From: Aralia elata
Taxonomy: Eukaryota > Streptophyta > Magnoliopsida > Apiales > Araliaceae
Assembly (NCBI GenBank): GCA_034770075.1
Contig: JAVJAP010000212.1
Span: forward strand, 62,001 to 126,000
DNA: 64,000 nt
Reading direction: 5' to 3'
This document shows, piece after piece, positions 1 through 11,538 of this stretch. The notes under the pieces are model-generated. The model saw nothing but the letters and a program-made list of their open reading frames with translations. It had not been told where the DNA came from and made no database searches. Position 1 is the stretch's first letter. Each line of letters starts with the position of its first letter. The position numbers and the translations under genes are program-made.

Positions 1-444
1 TTACTAATTGTTCTTGATATGAGAATCTTGCTAGTGTGTAGAATAGAGATATATCTATACACCGTACTAAATACGTATTTGACCATCGAGAGAGGGTTAG
101 ATATACTTGTGATTTCTCGGGTAACAATCCTTGTGATTTAACTAGTTGAAAAGAGAGAGTTAGGATATTCAAGTGAAGTGTTGGGGGAAATTGTGATCTT
201 AGACTTGTTAATATTAGATTTCATTATATTAAAGCTTTCCATAGTTCTTTGATTATTTGTCATCTTCCTTAATGCAAAACAACAAAAACAATCATCGTTT
301 GTTTAAATAAGATTGAGATGATAAAAGGTTAGTACTTGGAAAAGACTAGTAATAATTCCTCGTAGGATCGATACTCTACTTACTCTTTATTACTTGTTGA
401 CCGCGTATACTTGTGCGTATTTGTCATATATAAAAAGGACAACA
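1..444 (+). mobile_element. Athila-type gypsy LTR, 3' part only
   Basis: The last about 100 bases match, unit for unit, the end of the LTR of the Athila-like element at 7046-23505 read on its own strand: a GTAGGATCGATACTC-like block, then CTTTATTACTTGTTGA, GTATACTTG and a terminal GGACAACA. The LTR would end at 444 with CA. The PBS that should follow is absent; copia sequence starts within about five bases. This is therefore a truncated remnant whose 5' part lies before the window. No coding sequence is present. Confidence 0.6.
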
Positions 445-449
445 AGCGT

Positions 450-560
450 GTGGACTCTCAAGACAACATTGCAGATCCATTTACTAAAGTTTTAACACAA
501 CAGCAGTTTGATCGTCACTTAGAGAAGATGGGTATTAGATACCATGACGTTTGGCTTTAG
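450..560 (+). pseudogene. copia RNase H C-terminal tail (fragment)
   Basis: Thirty-six codons and a TAG stop encode the end of a Ty1/copia RNase H. It is nearly identical to 53136-53246 in the second copia copy (shared motifs DNIADPFTK, HLEKMGIRYH). The remaining pol and gag are missing; the left border is a junction with an Athila-type LTR near 445-449. A polypurine tract, AAGTGGGAGAT, follows at 564-574 and directly abuts the LTR, so this is the 3' end of a copia element. Confidence 0.85.
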
Positions 561-574
561 TGCAAGTGGGAGAT

Positions 575-2394
575 TGAAAGTAGTATGCACACAAGCCAAT
601 CATATTTGATATGATGTAGCATATACTTTGTAATCTTATTCATTTATTAATAAAAGAATTGATTTTCTTAAAAGGCATTTTACATTATCTACATAGTGCT
701 GTTATATTAAATGTGATAAACCCTTAGTTTTAAGCACTGCTTTTAGAATTATGATGGTGATCATACTAATGAGATCTAAATTCTAGATAGCGCACAAACT
801 AAAATTGTTCCTAATCGTTGGATTACTAAAAAGGGGATTAGTGAATCCGGATAGATTAGTACATACGTTGCTTGCTCTTAGGAAGAGGATGATTGATCTC
901 ATAATCATTTGTATAGAGACACTAAAGCAAGTATGTAAGTGCTTATTGGAGAATAAGTACACTGAATGTGGCTCGCTAAGGAATACCTAATGGAGTTTTA
1001 CTCGCCTGTCAATAGGAATTCCTCTAGTGATAGTAGTACAAGTGATCCTTGGACTTAAGATCATCATAGTATCTTGTGTATGATGAGTTATACTTTGACA
1101 TGTCCCTTAAGACCTTTAGGGTATATCAAAGGGTATGATTGGGTATAATAAGTTGTACATGGAGATAGGTGAATGATCAACAAAGAATCTACCACGTCTA
1201 GTAAAATATGTATATGTCCTTTGTGATTTGATAAATGACAACTCAGTAGTCCTTGGCCAAGGCAGAATGAAATTAGAAAGGAGTTTCTAATTTGCATTAT
1301 TTAGAGTTGTGCATTTGGGAATTGAAATACATATAATTAAATAAAATAAGACTTGACAGTAAATCCATGTCTTATATTTAACTGGGACATTGTATGGTAG
1401 AAGGATTGAATTGTACGGTAGCTATTCACTGAAAGGTTCTTTTGTGATTAATGTTGAAATCTATATTATCTGGAAAGTCGTTGATCGCTAAGGGGGCTTA
1501 CCCTTATTGTAGAATAAATATTATTTATTTAAATGAATTAAATAGTTTAATTTATTTATTTAAATAAGATTAGAATTGTTCTAATTGATTTATTCACAAC
1601 CGGTTTAATATGGAGAACCTAAAGGGTCACACCGCAAAAGGAAAATATTTATTTAAGAAGTAAATGGCATAATTGTAATAATAAGTTAAGTGTATTTAAT
1701 TTAGTCTATGGAGATAGAATAAATTAAATAGCTTAATATTTATTATTTAATATTTTAGAAATATTAAATATAAATTAATAAGAGGAGTCTTATTATTATT
1801 ATTACTATTATTATTATTTAATTCCTAATAGGGATTGAGAATTAATTAATAGAAGTACTTTCTCATGAGTTCCTAATTAGATTAGGAGCATAATTAATTA
1901 AAGGAGTTTAATTATAATAGAAACCCTAATCCTAAATAGTTTAAGGAAGGGTTATTCCTACATCTATAAATAAGAGGAGTCTTATCATAGATTAGGGTTA
2001 CACACTCTTGCATTAGATTGTGGAGAGTACTTGCAATTTCTATAGAGATAGAAACTAGGGTTTTGCCAACACCCATCTTCTTGAATAACTATTCTTCCTT
2101 GGTGGATCACCTCTAGAGGTCAAACGCTTGGGTGGCTAACGTTGATCAAAGGAAGGAATCTCATCGGTGGAATTCGAGGAGAACACGAAGGACTAGGAGC
2201 TGAACTTGTACCCGAGGAAGCTTTGATCTACGAGGGTATAATTCTTATTCTCTTTCTCTTTCGTTTAATTGATAATTGAACACAAGGATAGATCATGGTG
2301 ATGGTTTGTATTAAAATTTTAAAATCTATTTTATCACGCTTCTGCTCTATTTGTGTAATTTGATGGCATGCTTGCGTAATATACAAACCTAACA
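575..2394 (+). mobile_element. copia 3' LTR (first copy)
   Basis: This 1820-bp LTR starts TGAAAGTAGT after the polypurine tract and ends CCTAACA. It is colinear and almost identical to the LTRs at 34749-36557 and 53261-55073 and, inverted, to 59089 onward. A TATA box (TATAAATA) is at 1965-1972. The 5-bp target duplication on the right would be GTTTA (2395-2399), but the left partner is lost with the 5' part of the element. Short ORFs on both strands recur in every copy because the LTR recurs, so they are not called as genes. Confidence 0.9.
1965..1972 (+). promoter_or_regulatory. TATA box of copia LTR
   Basis: TATAAATA lies in a CATC-TATAAATA-AGAGGAG context kept in the other plus-strand copies at 36129-36136 and 54644-54651. 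It is the only good TATA match in this part of the LTR, so the U3/R boundary should lie about 30 bases downstream. Confidence 0.55.
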
Positions 2395-4338
2395 GTTTAG
2401 ACAGTACAAGCATTCCAATTGACACACAACAAAGCTTATAAGGGTTCCGTATAAATGTACCAAGCCTTAATTTACAAATAGAACCTCTTGAAAACTTTGC
2501 AGCACGGCCGCGCTGCATAAATGCTTGGGAGTGGTGCGGCCGCGCTACTCCCATTACAGCCCAGAACTGAAACTTTTCATGCACAGCTCTTTTACTAGCA
2601 TGTTGGGGTCTTTGCATACAACATATACACACAATAATCTGGAAACTTAGAACCAAAATAAATCCATGCATTCAATATTTAGTTAACACATTTTGAAAAT
2701 TTCCTTTTTAAAAACAAGTTTAATAGTTCTTTTCCTTAAAGACTGGCCAAGATCATATTTGACCCTTAGATTATTGCTACATAGGTTCTGATACACATGC
2801 TCAACGTTACTAGAATATAACTACATCATTTCTTCAATTCAAGGTTGCTTTTCCTTTAAAACTTATCAAATCATAACTTATAAATTCAACTTTGTGATAA
2901 AGTACTCATGATACAACTTAATAGGTGTTTAAAACTTCTTCATGCTTAATTTACTGGGTTATGTTGGGTTCTAAAGACTGAACAATAAAAAGAAAACCTC
3001 AGTTTCTGTTCTGGTGCAGGCGCGGCCGTTCCCTGTTTAGCCTTGGTACCAGCTTGGCCGCGCTGGTACGCGGCTGCTGCTGCTGCTGCTGCGAACCAGT
3101 TTTTTCAAAAATCTAAGCAATGAAAATTTAAACACAACTAAACATTATAACTCAACTAAAACAAGTTGTATATAGCATGTACACAAATAATACAACTGAT
3201 AATCTCATCAAATTCATACTTTTTAAACAGTAACACTCATTTAAGCAATTTAACAAACATTGAATGTACATAGCATAAATTTATGAAATTTTTGTGTATT
3301 TGGAACATGATTAATTCATAACTCATGTTCTTAATATGCTAATATCCTCAAACAACAATCATATATCAATCACAGATTTCCAACACATGGATTTCCACTC
3401 TGAACTTGCATTTTTCTTACTATTTCTTAAAAAATATAAACTAAAGGTTCCATAGAATTACCTGTTGATAAACTATACTAGTTGTTTGATTACCCCTCTA
3501 CAACTCCAGAAGTACTTCAAGGTCTCCAAGCTCTCAATTACACTCACAATTTCAGAATTTCCTTCCGAGTAGAAGTATTTTGCAAAGGAAAATAACATTT
3601 TGGGTTGGGAATACTTATAGAAATTACCAACACATAAATTCTCCACCCTTTCACTCCCTAAACTATCACTTATCATCTCCTTAACATTCATTAGATGAAG
3701 AAATAAAGAGAGAGTGGTTATGAAATGTGAGGAGCTTTTGAATTAAAAGAAAAGAGAATACTCCCTCCTTTTATTTCTTGAACAAGCGTGGCCTTTATCT
3801 CATTTGTCCCAATTCATTTGTCATGTGGTTCCCCTCCCCCATCAGCTGGTTCATTTCCTTTTTCCTTTAATCATTATTTTAATCATTTATTCAATTAATA
3901 AACTTTTTGACTATTTTGCCCTCTCGAACCAAACTATTCAATACTAATATCGATTCCTACTAAAATTGACGTTTCGAATGTCGTGGGATTATTTGTTCGC
4001 CAAATTAGTTCCCGAAATTCGCGGTTGACTTTTTATCCGAAATAGTTAACCGGTTGACTTTGACCAAAAAGTCAACCCCAACACATTCTGTGATTATAGT
4101 CTGTTTTGACTAATTTCGACGTTCCGGACTTAAATATACATTTCGCGTCTTCAAATTGCACTCCGAACTCAAATTCAAGTTTTAACTCTATTTCTTGCAT
4201 TTTATAAAATTATTATCTTTCTTAGTTAATTCAAATAATGAAATTAGTTTAAACTAACCATTAAAAATATGTCTCATCACATAGCACATATACATACATT
4301 TAATTAATCACATCAAGTTTCACATAATTTCAATTAAA
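2395..4338 (-). mobile_element. truncated gypsy LTR, same family as the solo LTR at 59987
   Basis: Read on the minus strand, this follows the solo LTR at 59987-63273 from roughly its 60th base to about base 2020. Shared landmarks are the GGTTGACTTTGACC block, the GC-rich palindromes, the CTG-rich run and the AAGCTTTRTTGTGTGTCAA-like end. The first about 60 bases and the last about 1260 bases of the LTR are missing. The left end was cut by the copia insertion; the right end abuts a primer-binding site, which is not a normal LTR border. Confidence 0.75.
2498..3069. repeat. GC-rich palindromes, GCGGCCGC-centred
   Basis: Four short GC islands lie in AT-rich LTR. 2498-2517 is TGCAGC-loop-GCTGCA. 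2526-2553 has outer arms TGGGAGT and ACTCCCA around a GCGGCCGC core. 3011-3032 is a partial unit. 3046-3069 has arms GTACCAGC and GCTGGTAC. A CTG/GCT triplet run follows at 3073-3094. The same units, inverted, occur in the solo LTR at 61323-61378 and 61851-61878. Confidence 0.75.
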
Positions 4339-4351
4339 ACTCTGATACCAA
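4339..4351 (-). other. primer-binding site (initiator Met type), gypsy
   Basis: The minus strand reads TGGTATCAGAGTT three bases after the LTR end. This is the standard match to the 3' end of plant initiator tRNA-Met. It belongs to the LTR at 4354-7045/23506-24040. Leader and gag do not follow; the sequence passes straight into part of another LTR. Confidence 0.8.
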
Positions 4352-5819
4352 CATGTAACACCCCCAAATTCAGGTATCAATACCTCGAATTTGGTGCTCA
4401 CGATAAAGTACATCCATACACCTCTAAACAACATATGATAACTAATGCGGAATAAATAAACATATATTGTTCATTATAAAAGGTTTACTACAGTCCCAAG
4501 GTCTATAACCTTAAATAAATACATCGCAGAATACAATAATAATATAAAACGATTCCACGATTACATAGCGGGATAGTACATATCCTTAAGCTTTCCTTTG
4601 CCTTTGTCCGCTTTGGAACTCCCCGGCTTAACTGCAATATGTTCATGATATAGCAAGGGTGAGTAACTACTTTGCTCAACAAGTTTAAAATGAATAAGGA
4701 AGATATATCATGAATGAATGAGAATAATAATCGTATAGTCCAACAATTTAAGAACATTGAAGAAATAGCTGACAATATAATCAAAGTTCAAATGAGATAA
4801 TGAATATTGATTATTTACTGCTGAGTGGTCCAATAGACCATGAACTTTTTGGCCAAAAGATCAGTCATTCAACTGACCCTTTTAAACGCCTGGCCCTGTC
4901 AGTAGTACTCGAGGGGATCAGCCTCTCGTACCCTATGTATATGCATAACATTTAACTCTGACCGCATCGAATAACTGACACATTAAGGTCCCCTAATAAG
5001 GGTTGCTCTCTCAGTCCAAGAATCCATACTAACAATCGGTTTGGATAGCTTTTTAAAATAATAACCTATACATGTCCAACCGAAACAAATGGCATAGACT
5101 ATTTCCTTAAACAATTTATGAATGAAGAACTTACATTTTACAGTCCAACAACAGATCATGAATTCAAATGCACAAGGTGCGAATATCAATAATTATCTTT
5201 GATGTGGAGTAATTAACAATAATTAATCCACTAATATAATTTGAAAGTAATAACTCGATTTGAGTCATGAAACTTGCAACAATATACAACATTTGTATAA
5301 AATAGGAAACTTGCCCAAATGTAAAGGTTAAGTAAGTTTAAGAAACTTGCAATAATATAGAATACTTGCTCAATCAATAAATAAGCTCGCACAATAAATG
5401 AAAGGTGTACGGTTGAGGAAATCTGCCCAATATTAAATTGAGTTAAGGTAAGGAAACTTACCCAACACAAAGGTTAGACAAGCGTTAGGAAACTTGCCTA
5501 ATGCGTCTGCTACAATATTACAACATAAGCTCCTTAATATCCTACACATGTAAATACATATTCATATAACAATTAGTCACATAAGGATTAGGTTCAAACA
5601 GACGTTGCATCATTAAAATAAATTGATTGCCACTACGACTACCCAGTCGGGGGTCTCGCTCAATTTACGCCTTAAGACAACACCAATTTGGTTGACACTT
5701 GATATAAATTAAGCACATAAGGCTTTAACAAGATATAAATAACTAACTTGTTTAATCATTTAGTACAAAAATATAAGTTTGGTTTTGCTGGAAAAATTCA
5801 CTGGGTCCGACCCGACCCG

Positions 5820-6118
5820 ACCCAGGCTGGACACGACATTGGCACTGCGGCGCCAAGCCTAACACTAGATCCCATGCTACGGCGTAAGTCCCGTGTCCGT
5901 CTTCTGCCACATAGCGTCGTTGCGGTGCCAAGCTTAGCACTTGGGCGTGGCGCTGCGGCGCGAGTCCCGTGTTTTCCCCCTTGATAGGCTTGACGCTGCG
6001 GCGTCGAGCTTAGTGCTTGGACTTGTCGCCGCTGCGCGAGTCCCGTTTTATTCCCAATCTTGCCCCTCGCTGCGGCGCCAGATGCAAGGCTTATGAATGA
6101 CGCTACGACGTCATTCAT
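5820..6118. repeat. GC-rich palindromes, CTGCGG-loop family
   Basis: About eight units share a core of the form GCGCTGCGGCGC. The clearest are 5992-6005 (GACG, loop CTGCGG, CGTC) and 6093-6118 (perfect 10-base arms ATGAATGACG and CGTCATTCAT around CTACGA). Several units are followed by CGAGTCCCGTG or AAGCTTAGCRCTTGG, giving a loose tandem period of 50-80 bases. The block is a strong GC island inside an AT-rich LTR. Confidence 0.7.
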
Positions 6119-6770
6119 TAGTAGCCGGATTCTGGGTTTAATCCCAGTTCGCGCCTCCGACCTCCGATCACTCCAACCTCCATAACTCCTTCAATACACA
6201 AGCAAATTGGTCTATTTTGGACTCTAAAGACTCCTAAGACATAGGGCTACAACATATCAAAAATTTATAATTACCCATGAACATTAACATGGCCAAAGCT
6301 TAGGCCAAAGTACAAGTTCATACTCTGTTTTTTCGAGTTCTTGACAAGTTTTACAAAAATCATTACTACGAACTCGTTTTAACTCCTTTTTACTCCGTTC
6401 TAGTTGGGTGATGATCCTCACTCGTAAGAGTACGTCACAACAACAATAAACACAACATCTAATGTCAAAGATTTACATAGTTCTTGTCCAAACAGTCCAT
6501 ATAGTCCATTTATTTCTCCTTTATGCATAGGTCCGAATCATTCGTTCTTTGTTCCACTTTTGGATGTTACTAACGGATGTTTTAAGTCATTAACAACATA
6601 TAAACTCATTCATTAACAACTAACAACATCACAGCAGCAAATACGAAATCTACCATTAACGAACCAAAAACTCTAGGAAAGCTCGAAATGAAGGAGATGA
6701 ATTTGGTTTTGATGTTCTAACCTCTTGTAGCTTCCTTCTTAGTAGCTAGAGGGTTGTCACAGTGGCTAGC

Positions 6771-6810
6771 TTTCTTCTTCTTCTTCTTTATCTTCTTCTT
6801 CTTCTTCTTC
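6771..6810. repeat. CTT microsatellite
   Basis: Interrupted CTT triplets (GAA on the minus strand) lie inside the gypsy LTR. No other function is visible. Confidence 0.85.
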
Positions 6811-7986
6811 GTTCGTCCGTCCGACTCTCTCTTTTCGTTCTCTCTCTAGCTCCTTGTGTATTCTTGCTCTTGTCTTAGCAAAATGGAAGGAATGTTTATG
6901 CAATGTAAGGGAATGGCAACAAGAAGGAATGTATCGGAAGATGGTTTAAGCATGCGAAGCATCGGTGGTTGAGGATTTAATCCTCCGAGGGTCAAGTTGC
7001 ACATTCAAGATGAATGTTGCAATACTCACAATTCCTATGTATTGGTGTTGCCCGATTTCACAATCAACAATTACGTGCAAGTATACACGATCAACATGTA
7101 ATAAAGTGATAAGAACGAGTGTCGGACCCACAAGAATTATTATGCTTAATATCTCCAACTATCAATTTAGATTATGGCTATTTTATTAAACAATCACAAT
7201 TTGAATATTGATTGAAACTAATTAAATTAACACTAGCACTGGCAATAATCACAAAGGTTGAAATTCAGATTTAAAAAGATTAAGACTACAATATCCCCAA
7301 TTATATATCATAAACCAATCTATCTACACATTCTAATTATTCACTTCAATGGAATTGTTAACAGAAATTCAATTGTATTTATAAGCCCCTTTCTAAGTGA
7401 TCAAATAAATCAATCTAATCCAATTAACTCTGCGATATTCCTATGCAAAACTAAAGGATTAAATTCATTAAGCTTCAATCTCCAGTTGTTACATGCAGTA
7501 AAGAGATATCCCTATTCACTTCACAATCCTAATTATTTAACACATGCAAATATTTAAGAATACATGCTATCTCATCCAGTTCCAACTCTAGATTGCATCT
7601 CCCGAATTCACCTAGAATATTCCGCTAATTGTCGGCCAAACAATTTAATCAATAAGCATAGAATAAGATACACAACTCAAACTGATTGAATAACTGGAAT
7701 TAAATAGATAATTAATTCATAAGTGTAACTAGTTTAATTGTAGCCTTAATTAAAGGTTTAGTTCATACTGACAATAAAAACTAAAAATCCAAAATAAGTC
7801 ATCATAATTAATTACAAATCAGAGATAAAAGATTAAAAGAAAACTCAATGTAATCTCTAGTCCTCCAATCTGAATTCCTCACGATGCTTGACTTGATCTT
7901 CAATCTCCTTGTTCAGCTCTGAAAATTTAATCTTCGCCTCTTTCTTATCCAATGTGTTATCTCTTATTTATATCCTCATAAGCCTC

Positions 7987-10010
7987 TGTCGACGCCGGGA
8001 GGAATCGCTTCTTTTTGCTTGTTGTTACCCTTTCCAATTTTAGCCTTTTATTAGATGATTTTTGGAAAAAGGTCGGCATTAATGTCGACGGGGTTTTGAA
8101 AGATCGTTTTTTATGATGAGCCAATTAACCAGAGTCGTCAGTTGGTATATTTGAAATGGATGTACCAACTCATCCGAGTTTCGTTTTCGTAAATCGCTGG
8201 CTCATATGTGACTCCGAATTAATTGGTCTGCAACCCGAGATTCATAGAGTTCGGGGGCTCGCTTAAGCGAGGGGAAGGTGTTAGGCACCCCCCGACTTCC
8301 GTGAAACACGGTTACCGCAATCTTGATGCTTTTCCTATCCTTTAATTCTTGAATGTGTGTGTGTATGTGCGCGTGTGTGTGTGTGCCTATGTGAATGGCG
8401 TGGTGAGTTTGCATGAAGAAACCATTTGGGTTTTATGAAAGGTCGTGTTTTCTTTTGAGAATATTTTAGAATGTCATTCGGCTTATACGAGAAAGCTTTA
8501 TGAGAAATGTTTGATTTTAATTGTCAAAAACCATGAGATTTTCATTACGTGTCGTTTTGGCAAAAACAAGAGTTTTCTAAACCTTCGTCAAAATAGGAAT
8601 CGAGATCTATACGTTGCTTTCGTAAATAGCATGATGGGCAACTTCTAGAATCTCTTTAACCCTATGCACAAAGATTTAATAAAACGTTACTTATTTTTAT
8701 AAAATCATTTTTGTGACGTTTGAAAACGATTTTTGTCTTTAGCCTTCTCGTTAAATAGGAATCGACGTTCATTAGCATTTCCAAATTTTAACCTCGTGAT
8801 GCTAATAACCTAGTTTGATTGATTTTATGAAAATCTTATCGTTTAGCTTTGAAATCAATTTCATGTCATAAATCAAATCAAACATTAAAATGCGTTGGGG
8901 CTACTCATGGGCATGTAAGCCATCAAAATAACCCCGAACGCCCACAATCGCATACTTTCACTATGATGGGGCCTTAAACACGATTCTCGCCTTGGCGTCG
9001 TTTTAAGGCCCGACAATTACATTTTTTACAATGAAGACTACATCGCTCCTACTACATATATCAAAAGATGTCCATCATCGGATTTGGACCACGGGGTCGC
9101 GCTCCTAGGCTCACATCCAAAATCGCTACACACCCACAAGATCCTAAAATAGCAATCTAAACAATATATGCACGATACATCATTACAACGAGCTAAAAAT
9201 TCACCAAATGGACATCATCGGGCCATTATGAGGAATTTCGTTCCATTTGGAACCCTCCCTAATAGCCCTCAATCCATGGATTCACAACAATATACAAGAA
9301 TAACTACATTTAATATAATTCGGATGACAAAAAGCTTAACAAAATGGTATAACAAAATGCTATAACAAAGGGTTTTTCACCTTGAAAATGATCCTCACAA
9401 TATGTATGAACTTGTATATTGAGTAGAGTAGAAAATATATGATGCATAATCTCACAAAATGGATACAATTCCTCACTATTTTCTCTCTTTTCTCTCTTGA
9501 TTTCCTCTTATTTTCTGCTGTTTTCTCCTTCTTTTTTCGAGCTGCTCCACCTCCTCTCTTCCTTCTGTTTCTGTATGCAAAATGGCTTGATAAGGGGCTG
9601 CCCTAGGCAGCCGCAGATTGATCTGCGGCTGTCCTCGGTTCCCCCGCGCCCGCCGCGCACTTCAGCCGTCCGCCGCGCACTACCATTATTTTAATCGTTT
9701 GGCCGCAGATCAATCCGCGGCTGGGTGGGCTGATTTTCTCGATTTTCGAGCCGCACCCTGATTCTCGTGTCATATCGCTGATTTTCGCTGAAAGGCCTGT
9801 ATTTTGCAGTCCGGGAACCGCTGGGAAAAGTGCCACATCATTCATGGGTGTTTGCTTCGCCCGTCGTCGTGTCAGCCTTGATCGCAAGTCGTCGTGGTGG
9901 TTTTGAGTGTTCGCACTTATGTCCACCTTCCGTCTCGTTGGCTGGGCTAATTGACGATTTTGCCCTCCTATCAAGGTTAGTATAGGAAGTGCAAAATTTG
10001 GGTGTCTACA
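7987..10010 (+). mobile_element. Tat/Ogre-type gypsy solo LTR
   Basis: The 2024-bp insertion starts TGTCGACGCC and ends GGGTGTCTACA, flanked by GCCTC at 7982-7986 and 10011-10015; the uninterrupted sequence at 23155-23165 has one copy. The terminal TGGGTGTCTACA and the internal GGGAAGGTGTTAGGCACC stretch near 8273 are typical of Tat/Ogre LTRs. There is no PBS, PPT or coding sequence, so it is a solo LTR left by LTR-LTR recombination. A GT-rich microsatellite is at 8348-8384. Confidence 0.85.
9596..9721. repeat. GC-rich palindromes in Tat-type LTR
   Basis: 9596-9612 is GGCTGCC-CTA-GGCAGCC. 9609-9630 has perfect 10-base arms AGCCGCAGAT and ATCTGCGGCT around TG, overlapping the first unit. 9702-9721 repeats the second unit with one mismatch. 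CCGCGC-rich sequence lies between. They sit about 300-400 bases before the LTR end. Confidence 0.75.
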
Positions 10011-10104
10011 GCCTCCTCATCAGAATGGTAGATAGAATCCTTGTTAGCTTCAACCTTTTCAAATAACTGAATGCTGACAAATCTTTTAAATTCACTCAGC
10101 TGCA

Positions 10105-10184
10105 TTCTCGCCCCGACGAGAAACTCTTCACAAAACTCCTCGCCCCGGCGAGAAAATTAGACCATGACTTCTCGCCCCGGCGAG
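10105..10184. repeat. CTCGCCCCGGCGAG palindromes, 3 units (3' LTR)
   Basis: Three units at 10105-10122, 10139-10152 and 10171-10184, each of the form CTCGC-CCCG-GCGAG, inside the Athila-like LTR. The first carries GACG for GGCG. Relative to the element they lie upstream of the predicted TATA box. The 5' LTR has four units at the same place. Confidence 0.85.
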
Positions 10185-10344
10185 GTTGCCCTGCACCCAG
10201 CTACTTTATCTTCTTCTAACCTGCAGCCAGCCTCAACCTACAAAAGCAATGCAAAAATAAATAAAAAGATACTAAAAACACTTAAATACTGTAAAGAATT
10301 AAGCCAAAGACGTATCAAACTCGTAGGTTAAAACCTACTCATCA

Positions 10345-10357
10345 AATACCCCCAAAC
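10345..10357 (-). other. polypurine tract of Athila-like element
   Basis: The minus strand reads GTTTGGGGGTATT directly before the 3' LTR, preceded by CTTGAGGACAAACAAAA. The pair is the usual plus-strand primer context in Athila and Tat elements. Confidence 0.8.
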
Positions 10358-10720
10358 TCGAAATTTTGTTTGTCCTCAAGCAAAAACACAAAACAAACTA
10401 TAAATACATCTAAACTAACTACCTACATGAATGCATATCCATGACTAACCATACTCAAGCAAATAATTAACAGACATCATAAAAATCCGGCCTCAGAAAT
10501 CAGTAACTACCAATTCAACAGAACTTCAACCTCGCACCATCAACAAGCCAACTATCATCAGTTATGACTTACTCTCAACCCATCCATAAGTGTGTGAAAA
10601 ATAAATCAACCAATCCGAATATGAATTCAACTCTTAGTATTACAATGCTCAGAAAAAGATAAGTTCACAGATTTTACTTTCAAGCTCAAATGTTATTCAC
10701 TTGTCTTCACATTTTTCTCT

Positions 10721-10760
<40 letters not shown>

Positions 10761-11538
10761 ACCGAGTGCATTTTACGCTCCATCTTGGCATACATCCTGA
10801 CTAGTGCAATGTTCATCTTTATTAGGCTATTCAATGTCACCTGTGTAACAAACTTTCAACCAACGACTCCCAAACCAGATAATTTTAGGGTGCTAAGTGT
10901 AGAGACATCTCCTAAGGGCATACTCATTCAAATGACACCGGCCACAAAGACAAACTAGTCAAGACCTGCTCTTATCTGTCTATATTTGTTAATTATTCTT
11001 TTTCTTGCACTTAGACAGACATCGAAGCAGTATTTATTCAACAACTTTTTTTTTCCGATCCAACAAGTGATAACGGTCTATATCTTCATATGAGCATGTA
11101 ATACACCAAAGAAGAACCAACTCCTAATTACTTCAATACACATTCGTGAGCAATTAAAAACCAAGGGTCTCAAGTAAACACAACTAAAAACAGTCAAACT
11201 TCAGATTTAGCAATTACTATCCATCCCATTAAATTGAATTAGAACTGATCAAGTTTCATCATCGGCCATCCCTAAATGACTTCCATTAATGCATTGCTTG
11301 AATACCCCTACTAAATGCAATACTATATGACCCTACGTACTAAATTTTTGGGTTTTTCGATTTTTTGAATTTTTTTTTTGATAAAGGTAACTAATGCAAT
11401 CTAAAATGAAACTAATAACACTAAAATGCAACTATATGAGAAAATTATAAAAATAAACCCCCCCCAAATTCAAACGATACAATGTCCTCATTGTGTGAAA
11501 AATAAAGAAAATAAAGAACAGAGGACTTCCCTGACAGG
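10358..11538 (-). other. non-coding 3' spacer of Athila-like element
   Basis: About 1.2 kb between the env-position ORF and the polypurine tract. It is AT-rich, with a (TA)n run at 10723-10757 and no credible ORF. Long untranslated spacers at this place are normal for Athila-type elements. Confidence 0.7.

Larger units (their letters stand above)
4354..7045 (-). mobile_element. gypsy 5' LTR, 3' portion (interrupted)
   Basis: On the minus strand this LTR ends TTTGGGGGTGTTACA at 4354 and is followed by its PBS. The 5' portion lies at 23506-24040, beyond the Athila-like insertion; together the LTR is about 3.2 kb. Its last 1.4 kb resembles the 3' half of the solo LTR at 12942-15826 (repeated GCAAGTTTCCT blocks, GTGAGCACCAAATTC-like end). 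The first half is unlike the other LTRs here. No credible protein-coding sequence; ORFs at 5748-6118 are translations of GC-rich palindromes. Confidence 0.75.
7046..10344 (-). mobile_element. 3' LTR of the Athila-like element (interrupted)
   Basis: Read on + it starts TGTTGCCCGATTTCAC and ends CTACTCATCA, matching the 5' LTR at 22221-23505 with only scattered differences. Without the 2024-bp solo LTR and its duplicated GCCTC it is about 1270 bp, against 1285 bp for the 5' LTR. It holds three GC palindromes where the 5' LTR holds four. The 99-codon plus-strand ORF at 7258-7557 recurs at 22433 only because the LTR is duplicated. Confidence 0.9.

Noticed and set aside
805..1297. 61-codon (+) and 69-codon (-) ORFs that recur at 34973/35253, 53485/53767 and 63477
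   Set aside because: They recur only because the copia LTR recurs; they lie in U3 on both strands, with no start context or domain, and the 61-codon ORF varies at its end.
5748..6118. Three overlapping ORFs of 60-106 codons
   Set aside because: They arise from the GC-rich palindrome island; high GC lowers stop frequency.
7258..7557. 99-codon plus-strand ORF, repeated at 22433-22732
   Set aside because: Antisense to the Athila-like LTR and duplicated with it; no recognisable motif.
9603..9974. 123-codon minus-strand ORF in the Tat-type solo LTR
   Set aside because: Lies in a GC-rich part of an LTR, antisense to the element, no domain.
10723..10757. (TA)n run as a possible MITE target or origin
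   Set aside because: Simple microsatellite without terminal inverted repeats or flanking duplication.
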